From contig JAGWYC010000041.1 in the NCBI GenBank assembly GCA_018969565.1, forward strand, positions 1 through 11,355: DNA of 11,355 nt, in the 5' to 3' direction. Made by a program: the position numbers and the translations under genes. Below the pieces are notes generated by a model. That model ran no database searches and was not told the origin of the DNA. It saw only the letters and a program-made list of their open reading frames with translations. Shown here piece after piece: positions 1 through 7,400 of the stretch. The stretch comes from Bacteroidota bacterium (GTDB taxonomy: Bacteria > Bacteroidota > Bacteroidia > NS11-12g > UBA955). The number at the start of each line of letters is the position of its first letter. Positions within the stretch are counted from its first letter, which is position 1.

Positions 1-30
1 ACGCCGCTTGCTTATTGTTGCTTAAATAGT

Positions 31-144
31 ATGAAAACGACTAAAAGAACATTTGATGCCGTAAAATTCATGCGTCAACAACGCAGCAAATTGAGTGAGA
101 AGTTGTCAAAAATGACCAAAGAAGAAATTTTGGAATACTATTAA
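31..144 (+). CDS. Small antitoxin-like protein (37 aa), possibly truncated
   Basis: The ORF begins MKTTKRTFDAVKFMRQQRSK and ends MTKEEILEYY. The opening K-x-F-D-A-V-x-x-M-R followed by a basic, helical stretch resembles small Bacteroidota and cyanobacterial proteins often found beside PIN-type toxins; this is recalled family resemblance, not a search result. No toxin gene follows, because the next gene is recX; a partner could lie left of the window. The TAA at 142-144 is followed in the same frame by 16 more sense codons (KTKKADDSQALSVTDW) and a TAG at 193-195, so a longer ancestral protein may have been cut by a nonsense change. The frame is also open upstream to the window edge, so ATG 31 is the first available start rather than a proven one. 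No clear ribosome binding site is seen. Confidence 0.45.
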   Translation: MKTTKRTFDAVKFMRQQRSKLSEKLSKMTKEEILEYY

Positions 145-225
145 AAAACGAAAAAAGCAGATGACAGTCAAGCCCTCAGTGTAACTGATTGGTAGGCAAA
201 ATAGATACGCCTCAGCAGCAACACT

Positions 226-233
226 TATTTTCG
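226..233 (+). promoter_or_regulatory. Putative -7 box for recX
   Basis: TATTTTCG matches the Bacteroidota primary-sigma -7 consensus TAnnTTTG with one change (C for T). It lies 16 nt upstream of the recX ATG, so transcription would start a few bases before or inside the hairpin at 236-249. No convincing -33 TTG element was found at the usual spacing. Confidence 0.4.
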
Positions 234-235
234 TA

Positions 236-249
236 GGGCCGATTGGCCC
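236..249 (+). promoter_or_regulatory. Perfect 5-bp hairpin abutting the recX start codon
   Basis: GGGCC, a GATT loop and GGCCC form a perfect GC stem whose last base is directly followed by ATG at 250. With the -7 box at 226-233, the predicted mRNA would begin at or near this stem. The stem occupies the place where a Shine-Dalgarno site would be, and no purine-rich site is present. A role in translation control is inference. Confidence 0.4.
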
Positions 250-732
250 ATGAGTACCCGACCCACTTTACAGGAAGCCCGCCGCAAGGCCGAACACTAC
301 TGCGCATGGCAGGAGCGATGCCATTCCGAGGTGGAAGGCAAGCTGATGGATCTGGGCCTGAATGCGGAGGAACGCGGGGAACTGATTTCGCACCTCATCA
401 AAGAAGGATTCCTGAATGAAGAACGCTTTGCCCGTGCTTTTGCCCGCGGGAAGTTCCGTCAGTTGCACTGGGGCCGCATCAAAATTGTCCAGGGTTTGAA
501 ACAGAAAGGGCTGAACCAGTTACTCATCAACTTAGCCCTGTCGGAAATCAGCGATGAAGACTATCATGACACCCTGAAAAGCCTGGCCGAAAAGAAGGCG
601 CGCAGCCTGAAAGGTGCGCCCCTGCAACGCAAGGCATCCCTGCTGCGCTATCTACAGGGACGAGGCTTTGAACAGGAATACGCCTTCAAGGCCGCTGAAC
701 AGGTGCTGAAAGGCGGAAATGCGGAATGGTAA
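250..732 (+). CDS. recX: Regulatory protein RecX
   Basis: The 160-residue product fits the RecX family, which binds RecA filaments in the cytoplasm and modulates recombination and the SOS response. Three-helix tandem repeats are visible. The first covers about residues 10-55 (YCAWQERCHSEVEGKLMDLG). The second holds the conserved block FLNEERFARAFARGKF at 54-69, followed by WGRIKIVQGLKQKG at 74-87. A third repeat lies near 103-155 (Y-x-x-T-L, RKASLLRYLQGRGF). The length is usual for the family. recA is not adjacent, which is common in Bacteroidota. ATG 250 is chosen because the protein aligns from its N-terminus and a -7 box and hairpin sit directly upstream. The stop is 39 nt before lgt, so co-transcription with lgt is plausible. 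Confidence 0.92.
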   Translation: MSTRPTLQEARRKAEHYCAWQERCHSEVEGKLMDLGLNAEERGELISHLIKEGFLNEERFARAFARGKFRQLHWGRIKIVQGLKQKGLNQLLINLALSEISDEDYHDTLKSLAEKKARSLKGAPLQRKASLLRYLQGRGFEQEYAFKAAEQVLKGGNAEW

Positions 733-771
733 CTTCCGGGATTTCCCTTTAATTCGAAACAAAAGCGCACC

Positions 772-1554
772 ATGTATCCGGAACTCTTTCACCTGGGCAA
801 ATTCACCGTGTATTCCTACGGGTTCATGATCCTGACCGGGGCCGTTCTGGCCTGGATCTACCTGTACCGAAAAACCAGAAGTTTCGGCCTGAAAAGCGAT
901 GATGTATCCGGGTTTTTCCTGCTGGCCTTTGCAGCGGTATTTGTGGGCGGGAAGTTGTTCTTCTATCTGGAAGACCCCATGCGCTACATCCAAAACCCCG
1001 CGGAAATGCTGGAATCGCCCGGCGCAGGCTTTGTGTTTTACGGTTCCTTCCTGCTGGCTGTTCCTGCCTTTATCTGGTGGTTTCGCAGACATAAACTTCC
1101 GGTGTGGACCATGTTCGACATCATTGCCGGCTGCGGCACGCTGGTGCATGGCTTCGGGCGCATCGGCTGCTTCATGGCCGGCTGTTGCTATGGAAAAGTA
1201 TGCGACCCCGCCTGGGGCATACGTTTCACACACCCTGATACCCATGCGCGACCCATCGGTGAACCGCTTTACCCCACACAGTTGCTGGAAGCCGCTCTGA
1301 TTCTCGGGCTGTTCGGCCTGATGCAGGTGCTGCATAAACGCAAACGCTTTGAAGGACAGTTGTTTCTTCTGTATGTACTGGTCTATGCCGCCGGCCGTTT
1401 CGGACTGGAATACCTGCGCGGGGATGAATCGCGCGGCTATCTGTTCGGTGGGCTGCTGAGCCATTCACAGCTCATCTCTTTGCTGTTGATTGCCGCGGTT
1501 ACGGCCTTTTGGATGTACCGAAGCAGGCAGGCACGAACAAACCTAAGCGCGTAA
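772..1554 (+). CDS. lgt: Prolipoprotein diacylglyceryl transferase
   Basis: Lgt is an inner-membrane enzyme that moves the diacylglyceryl group of phosphatidylglycerol to the lipobox cysteine of prolipoproteins, the first step of lipoprotein maturation. The 260-residue protein is strongly hydrophobic, with membrane segments near residues 14-32, 46-65, 88-104, 115-130, 172-187, 196-208 and 231-248. Family motifs are the N-terminal Y-S-Y-G-x-M (14-19), the signature region HGFGRIGCFMAGCCYG (126-141), YPTQ (167-170) and the C-terminal GRFGLEYLRGDESRG (208-222), which corresponds to the conserved R-F-x-x-E-x-x-R segment. The signature reads GRIGCFMAGCCYG where proteobacterial Lgt has GRIGNF; I recall this cysteine-rich version from Bacteroidota homologues. 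Only 11 nt separate its stop from the delta' start, suggesting a compact transcription unit. A sequence one base short of a -7 box (TAATTCG, 750-756) lies upstream. Confidence 0.93.
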   Translation: MYPELFHLGKFTVYSYGFMILTGAVLAWIYLYRKTRSFGLKSDDVSGFFLLAFAAVFVGGKLFFYLEDPMRYIQNPAEMLESPGAGFVFYGSFLLAVPAFIWWFRRHKLPVWTMFDIIAGCGTLVHGFGRIGCFMAGCCYGKVCDPAWGIRFTHPDTHARPIGEPLYPTQLLEAALILGLFGLMQVLHKRKRFEGQLFLLYVLVYAAGRFGLEYLRGDESRGYLFGGLLSHSQLISLLLIAAVTAFWMYRSRQARTNLSA

Positions 1555-1559
1555 CTTCG
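1552..1559 (+). promoter_or_regulatory. Putative -7 box for the delta' gene, overlapping the lgt stop
   Basis: TAACTTCG matches TAnnTTTG with one change. Its first three bases are the lgt TAA stop codon. It ends 6 nt before the ATG at 1566, a layout predicting a leaderless or almost leaderless transcript. Read-through from lgt is equally possible. Confidence 0.4.
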
Positions 1560-1565
1560 CAGTCC

Positions 1566-2669
1566 ATGCAGTTTGCAGATGTCATCGGTCAGGAAGGCCT
1601 GAAGCAAAGGCTGCGCGACAGCGTACAATCCGGACGCATACCTCATGCCCAGTTGTTTCTGGGGAAGGAGGGCAGCGGCGGACTGCCTCTGGCCCTGGCC
1701 TATGCGCAGTACATCGCCTGTGAAAACCGCACGGAGCTGGATTCCTGTGGAACCTGCCACAACTGCAGCAAATACGGCAAATACATCCATCCGGACCTGC
1801 ACTTTTCCTTTCCGTTCATGTCGCCTGCTGAAGAAGCCAGAGAATTTCTGGAAACATGGCGGAAGGCGCTGACGGAGAATCCATACATGGGGTATCAGGA
1901 GTGGCTGGGATATATCCAGGATGGACAAAAGCAGGGCAATATTCCCATCAAGGAGTGCAGGGCCATCATCCGCAATCTTTCCCTCAAACCCTTCGAAAGC
2001 GATTACAAAGTGCTGCTGATGTGGTTTCCGGAATTTCTGAGCAATGAGGGCAATGTGTTGCTGAAAATTATTGAGGAACCCCCGTTCAAAACACTGTTTC
2101 TGCTGGTAGCTGAAAACAGCGACCGCATCCTGCCTACTATTTTGTCCAGAACCCAACTGGTGCGCATTCCACCCATAGCCGAGGAAGACCTGGCCGATGC
2201 GCTCATCCGCCGCCAGGAGCTAGAACCCACACAGGCACGGCAGATCGCTATGCTCAGTGACGGCAGCTACCTGAAGGCCATGCAACTGAGTGAAGCCAGC
2301 GAACATGAACTGATGCAGCCCTTCCGGGAGTGGTTTCTGTTGTGTTTTGAAGGAAATAAACTCAAGCTGATCCAATGGACTTCGGAACACAGCAGCGTAA
2401 GCCGGGAAGAACTGAAAGCCTTCTTTACCTATGGTTTGTACGTTTTGCGGAATTGTCTGGTAAGCACTTATCATGAAGCCGGCCTGCGCCTTGCAGATGC
2501 CGAAAAAACCTTCATTAAAAAACTGGCCACCCTGCTGAACACACAGCGCATCGAAGCCCTGTACGAGCTGCTTAATAACAGCATTTACTACATTGAACGG
2601 AATGCAAACAGCAAGGCATTGCTGATGGATTTGTCCATGCAGGTGCATCATCAGCTCAGGAAAAAATAA
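1566..2669 (+). CDS. holB: DNA polymerase III subunit delta'
   Basis: This clamp-loader subunit belongs to the DnaX/HolB AAA+ family and helps load the sliding clamp at replication forks. The 367-residue protein opens with the family start MQFADVIGQEGLKQRL and has IPHAQLFLG at 25-33. A degenerate P-loop (GKEGSGG, 33-39) agrees with delta' not hydrolysing ATP. Cysteines 52, 61, 64 and 67 (C-x8-C-x2-C-x2-C) form the expected zinc module. A sensor-like stretch is NVLLKIIEEPP (163-173), followed by ILPTILSRTQ (188-197); the usual SRC arginine-finger motif reads SRT. An in-frame ATG at 1509 lies inside lgt and would add 19 residues unlike the family, so 1566 is preferred. The C-terminal part (about 210-367) is helical, as expected for the collar domain. 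Confidence 0.88.
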   Translation: MQFADVIGQEGLKQRLRDSVQSGRIPHAQLFLGKEGSGGLPLALAYAQYIACENRTELDSCGTCHNCSKYGKYIHPDLHFSFPFMSPAEEAREFLETWRKALTENPYMGYQEWLGYIQDGQKQGNIPIKECRAIIRNLSLKPFESDYKVLLMWFPEFLSNEGNVLLKIIEEPPFKTLFLLVAENSDRILPTILSRTQLVRIPPIAEEDLADALIRRQELEPTQARQIAMLSDGSYLKAMQLSEASEHELMQPFREWFLLCFEGNKLKLIQWTSEHSSVSREELKAFFTYGLYVLRNCLVSTYHEAGLRLADAEKTFIKKLATLLNTQRIEALYELLNNSIYYIERNANSKALLMDLSMQVHHQLRKK

Positions 2670-2738
2670 GCCTCAATGCCTGATGCTCCGTCAGATTTAT
2701 TCAATTTTTAAGATTTCTTTCCAAAACAGGCAACCCGA

Positions 2739-2746
2739 TAACATTG
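2739..2746 (+). promoter_or_regulatory. Weak -7-like element before the ECF sigma gene
   Basis: TAACATTG differs from TAnnTTTG at one position and lies 40 nt before the ATG at 2787, in the 117-nt gap after the delta' gene. No -33 TTG or TTTG is seen at the right spacing. The same gap has an AT-rich tract near 2697-2720 and no convincing terminator. An autoregulated ECF promoter could equally be present, but its motif cannot be recognised from one copy. Confidence 0.2.
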
Positions 2747-2786
2747 GATTGCGACTAAACACTGAATCCCTCCACGGGCTGGCTGC

Positions 2787-3344
2787 ATGAGCACGGAAAA
2801 GGAACATGTGGACCGCGAACTCATCCGCCGCTGCCTCGACGGGGATCAACGAGCACAAAAAGAACTTTACGAACACCATTCAGGAAAGATGTACGCTCTG
2901 TGCCTTCGATACTGCGACAACCGCGATACAGCAAAAGATATGCTGCAAGAAGGCTTTGTGCGTATTTTCCGATCTCTGGCCAATTTCCGCCATGAGGGCT
3001 CTTTTGAAGGATGGATGAAGCGTATCATGGTAAACCAGTGCATCGAGCAATACCGGAAAGAAAAATCCGACCCTTGGTTCAGCGATGTGCAGGAAGCCCA
3101 TCATATCGGGGTGGACGATAACGCCTTTTCCCGGCTCAGCATGCAGGATCTGATGCGCGCGGTGCAATCGCTGCCCAGAGGCTATCGCACCGTGTTTAAC
3201 CTATACGCGATTGAGGGCTATACCCATAAAGAAATCGGTGCACAACTGGGCATCAGTGAAAATACCAGCAAGACACAGTTACTGAAGGCGCGCAATATGC
3301 TTCGCCGCATGATTACGGCTATGGAGGGCAGCAGCAATGGATAA
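2787..3344 (+). CDS. ECF-type RNA polymerase sigma factor
   Basis: The 185-residue protein has the two-domain layout of group 4 (ECF) sigma factors, which direct RNA polymerase to a small regulon once released by an anti-sigma factor. Region 2 covers about residues 22-92: ELYEHHSGKMYALCLRYC, then DMLQEGFVRIFRSLANF (51-67) and F-x-G-W-M-K-R-I-M-V-N (73-83). A linker spans about 93-122. Region 4 covers about 123-175, with LPRGYRTVFNLYAIEGYTHK followed by the helix-turn-helix IGAQLGISENTSKTQLLKAR (150-169). The end overlaps the next start by 8 nt (ATG 3337, stop 3342-3344), so the two are almost certainly translationally coupled. That is the normal arrangement of a sigma and its anti-sigma factor. 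Regulon members are unknown; the downstream secreted protein is the obvious candidate. Confidence 0.93.
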   Translation: MSTEKEHVDRELIRRCLDGDQRAQKELYEHHSGKMYALCLRYCDNRDTAKDMLQEGFVRIFRSLANFRHEGSFEGWMKRIMVNQCIEQYRKEKSDPWFSDVQEAHHIGVDDNAFSRLSMQDLMRAVQSLPRGYRTVFNLYAIEGYTHKEIGAQLGISENTSKTQLLKARNMLRRMITAMEGSSNG

Positions 3345-4377
3345 TCAGTTTGACGATTTGTTCCGAAGGAAACTGGAACACGCCGATGTTCCTGCGCCCG
3401 AAGGCGTTTGGGAAGCTGTTTCCGGGCAAATAGCCACACAGGCCGTTGCAGGCAGTGCCGGCACAGCGTTAACAGGTCTGATTATGAAAGGCGCTGCCGC
3501 GTTGCTCATCGCCGGAGCCTCCTATTTGGCTTACCGAGCCTACATGCCCCAGCCTCCGCAAAAGGAAAAAGCGCCGCAAACTTCCGAAGAAACTCAAAAC
3601 CAGAGTTCCGCTAAAGCCGAACAGGTAAGAACGCAATTAAGCGAACAACCTGCTTCCATTAATGATATAACCCCGGGTTCAAGGACCCAGCCTTTAGTGC
3701 GATCAGAAAATGCTTCCGTGAATGAAGCCGGAATTCCCGCGACACAGAGCACAACGCCTCAGGAAACACTGTTTGCCCTCCCGGAAGCTCCAAAGCAAGA
3801 TGGCAATACCGGCAATAACCAGGATAATCCCTGTCTGCATGCGCCCATTCCGCGATTGAATTACACTGAAATCGCTCCTTCGGTTTTACAATTACATTGC
3901 ACGGAACAAACGGCTGCCAAATATGAAGCCGTCTGGTATCTGAATGGTCGAGAAATAGGCAGAGGTAATGACTTGAATTATACGGTAATCAATCAGCGCT
4001 CCGTAAAAATCAACCTGAAATATCAGGGCACCAAACTCTGTAATACCGAAACCGGCGACGTAGAAATCACTTTGCAGGGCTGCGACCTGGAGAACAACCT
4101 GCTGATTCCCAACGTGTTCACACCCAACGCAGACGGCATCAACGATCCATATCGCGTGTTGATATGCGGAGCTGAGGCATTTCAACTCAGCATTTACGAC
4201 CGCGCGGGCAGAAGATTTTTTTCCACCTCAGACCCTGAATCCGGCTGGGACGGACGCATCAACGGCAGCCCCGCGCCTGAAGGAATGTACATTGCCAAAC
4301 TGCGATATCGTTTTTACGGACATTCAGAACAGGAAAAAACAGTCATGTTGTGGTTAAAAGGCGCATCTAATCAGTAA
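3337..4377 (+). CDS. Probable transmembrane anti-sigma factor ending in a T9SS type B sorting domain
   Basis: The 346-residue protein has four parts. Residues 1-45 are a short cytoplasmic segment (FDDLFRRKLEHADVPAPEGV then W25) resembling the N-terminus of Bacteroidota membrane proteins encoded beside ECF sigma genes, taken here as a sigma-binding region. Residues 46-68 are one membrane segment (LIMKGAAALLIAGASYLAY). Residues 70-165 are a Pro/Gln/Ser/Thr-rich periplasmic spacer. Residues 171-250 look Ig/PKD-like (VWYLNGREIGRG), with cysteines 166, 188, 235 and 249. Residues 256-342 match the gliding-motility-associated CHU_C / type B domain: IPNVFTPNADGINDPY, YDRAGRRFF, W-D-G-R, APEGMYIAKLRYRF. 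No cleavable signal peptide is visible, so the domain would be tethered in the periplasm and not secreted. The 8-nt overlap with the sigma gene supports the anti-sigma role. Alternatively it is a membrane-anchored T9SS accessory protein. The CTD call is secure; the function is inferred. Confidence 0.72.
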   Translation: MDNQFDDLFRRKLEHADVPAPEGVWEAVSGQIATQAVAGSAGTALTGLIMKGAAALLIAGASYLAYRAYMPQPPQKEKAPQTSEETQNQSSAKAEQVRTQLSEQPASINDITPGSRTQPLVRSENASVNEAGIPATQSTTPQETLFALPEAPKQDGNTGNNQDNPCLHAPIPRLNYTEIAPSVLQLHCTEQTAAKYEAVWYLNGREIGRGNDLNYTVINQRSVKINLKYQGTKLCNTETGDVEITLQGCDLENNLLIPNVFTPNADGINDPYRVLICGAEAFQLSIYDRAGRRFFSTSDPESGWDGRINGSPAPEGMYIAKLRYRFYGHSEQEKTVMLWLKGASNQ

Positions 4378-4393
4378 AAAAGCATGGAACGAC

Positions 4394-4401
4394 TATATTT
4401 G
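4394..4401 (+). promoter_or_regulatory. -7 box for the large secreted protein gene
   Basis: TATATTTG is an exact match to TAnnTTTG and lies 33 nt before ATG 4435, giving a leader of roughly 25-30 nt. It falls after the in-frame ATG at 4384, so a transcript from it could not use that earlier start. No -33 element is evident. This promoter would let the big gene be expressed independently of the sigma/anti-sigma pair. Confidence 0.5.
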
Positions 4402-4434
4402 AAATTTCTACCAAAGAAGAACACATCAACACTT

Positions 4435-7400
4435 ATGAACAGGTATATCAAAACACTTGTATTGTTGTTTGGTACTGCCCTGGCCATTGCTGCTCCTCGG
4501 ACGGCATCGGCGCAGTGTCAGTTCACTTATGACGGTGCGCTGTGTGAAGGCAACCCCATCCGCTTCTTCGGAAGCCCTGCCGGTACAACCCACAGTTGGG
4601 ATTTCGGCGGACAGGGAAGCAGCAGCCAGCAAATCACCACATTTGTGTTCAACTCACCGGGTACCTACACGGTGAAGTACCAGACCAACATCGGCGGTAA
4701 CCCCTGCCAGTCATCACTCAGCCTTCAGATTAAACCAAGGCCAACCATCAACCTCAAACTGGTTAACCAGAAGACACAGTGCTTCGAAGGTAACCAGTTC
4801 TGCTTTGTGGACAGCAGTAAGGCTGTACCCGGCAGCACATTGAAAGAGATGCGCATCGTGGTAAGCGACGGTCAGTTGCTGGTGTACAAGTACACTACAC
4901 AGCCTCCCCGCACCTTCTGCTTCGACTTCAAGGACGACCGCGGAGGCGTGGTTGACCTGACCGTGGAACTGGAAGACGCCAATGGTTGTATCCGTCGTGA
5001 TACATTCAAAGCGGTGGGTCTGGTTCGTGCGAAGCTGGGTATCCGCTTCACCAGCACCAAGCCCATTAAGTGCGATTCCGCCCAAGCCTGTTTTGATAAC
5101 CGCTCGAACATTCAGTTGCAGGACATCAAAAAATTCGTGTGGAACTTCGGCGACGGCACCAAAGACAGTACCAACTGGGGTATTCCCCGTTTCTGCAAAT
5201 GGTTCAAAGGCGAAGGAACCTATACTACTACACTTACTGTAGAATCTAAATTCGGATGTAAGGAAACCTTTACGTTTACGGCGGCAGCGCAGGTTTTTGA
5301 AGCCCGGGCCACGATCATTGCCGACAAAGACTCTACCTGTATCACGGATCCGAAAATTACTTTTGGCGTAAAGGGCGGAGCTCCCAACGGGGCAACCGGA
5401 TTCCTCTGGAACTTCGGAGATCCGCCATCAGGCCCTCGTAACACCGATGATAAAACGTGGACACCCGAACACAACTTCACAGGTCTCGGCCCTTACAGGA
5501 TTAAGCTGACCTTCAACCACCCTGTGTGCGGTCCGCGTACTTCCTATGATACCATCCTGATCCTCGGTCCTTCTTCTACCATCGAAATTCCATTCGGCAG
5601 GATCAAGGAAGAAGAAAAATATCAGTGTATTTCCCGCGATACGGTTCATTTCCCGAACAATTCTTCGTTCTACCACAACGACAAGAAAATGGTGAACGAC
5701 GACTCCACCTTCTACATTAAAGGTTGGGGTCTTGGACACAACTTCTCTCCCAAACCCGGAGGACAAACTTCTGTAAAGGCCAGCCCTCAGGTGCGCAACC
5801 GCGACAATGTAGTTCGCCTGTGGGATTTCGGCGACAACTACGCACCAAGATGTACCACTGATACCAAAGCGAAGAAAAACGTAGGTAAGAACTGCCGCTG
5901 GAGCCGCGACTCACTTCCCCAGCACTTCTACACGCCCTGGGAAACCATTCTGCGCGATACCTTCATCAAGCAGAACCGCCCCATGCGCAAGTCGCTGTTC
6001 GTAGATGTTGATCGCCGCTGTACCACGGTAAACATTTTCTGGACGCCCAAAGATTCTGCGGAATACCGTAAAATCTTCTACCGCACTGTGCCCCAATGTT
6101 TCCAGGTGAAGCTGTTCCATCAGGATACGGCGCATCCTTTCAAGTGTACCAGCGAGAATACCGAACAAATCGCCATCATGCCTCCTTCGGCAAGGCGCCT
6201 GAAGAAATCAGCCAATACCATTGAATGTTTGGGCTCACTGAACCCCATGTACGGTGTGACTTTCGAAATTGAAGACACCAAACCAGGCTGTACACCCGGC
6301 TTCTTCATGATCAACCTCGATTCTGCGAGCGGACGCAACAACTGGGTAGGCACCGGTGGTATTCCTATGGGCAACAGGCCTCCCGGAATGCCGCACCCCG
6401 GCTATCAGATGGGCGGCGCTTATCCGAATAAATACTCAACCTATTACACAGCTTCCATGATTGCGGATCCTTCGGGTTGCGTAACCGTGGGACTGGTAAT
6501 CGGTAACGGGTTCAAGCCCGGACCCGCACCTCGTCAGAAGCCGGAATGTGTGGATACCGTTTGGTACAACAAATTCCTTTGCTTCCCGCTGCTCGATCCC
6601 CGCTTCGATGTGCTGTATCCCAACAAGAATCCTCTGAAGATCTGTAAGAACGACACCATCATCGTACGCACCATCGGCGGCAACAAAACCAAAACCGATG
6701 ACCTGGCCGATCAGACTTACTCTCTGTACACCGGCAACGCAGGACGCAACTACGACCAATACTATCGCCTGAACCTCACCGAGGAATACAAGCGCTATGT
6801 ATATCTGGCCGGCAGCAACAAGAAGAAACTGGCCAACTACCTGATTCGTTATTATCAGAAAACCCCTGCCAGCGGTGTTCCTGTAACCCTGTGGCGCGAT
6901 ACTACCCTCACTTCAGTAATCAGCAAGTGGGATACTGCTGCGGATATCACCAAGGCATGGGATCTGTTCAAGCGCGCTGTGGACAGGCTCGGCTTTGACA
7001 TCTACGAGTTGACCCCGACACAGCTTGCCAAGATGATCTGGAATAACAAAGGAACGCTTGGACAGCCTGCTACCGGCTCACGCGGGTGTATTGATACCGC
7101 CGGCTTCGGTGGACTGGTTCGCTATTACGTAGTACCGGACAAATCATCACAACAAATACTGAACTACCGCGATACCAGTATCCGTCCGATGAATACCCAT
7201 AAAGCAGGAGGTAAAACCTTCGCCAACTCGGTACAGTTTGTTCCCGAACACAACGGTTACTACATTCTTGAATTGCTGCAGCGCAGTAACAACGGCTGTT
7301 TCGAGCGTTCATCCAAGCGTGTGGTCGTTGGATTCTACAGCAAAGTGGCCTACAGCGATACCATCCTTTGTGCGGGTACCAAGACCCTGACGGCTGAACC

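Noticed and set aside
652..1464. 270-codon open frame on the minus strand across recX and lgt
   Set aside because: It lies fully antisense to two well-recognised genes, its composition (Gln/His/Gly-rich) resembles no family, and it has no promoter or family motif.
1437..2156. 239-codon minus-strand frame antisense to lgt and the delta' gene
   Set aside because: It is a shadow of the coding strand's codon bias, with no recognisable protein.
2676..2693. Possible terminator CTGA/TCAG after the delta' gene
   Set aside because: The stem is only 4 bp with a 7-nt loop and a very short T run, so it is too weak to call.
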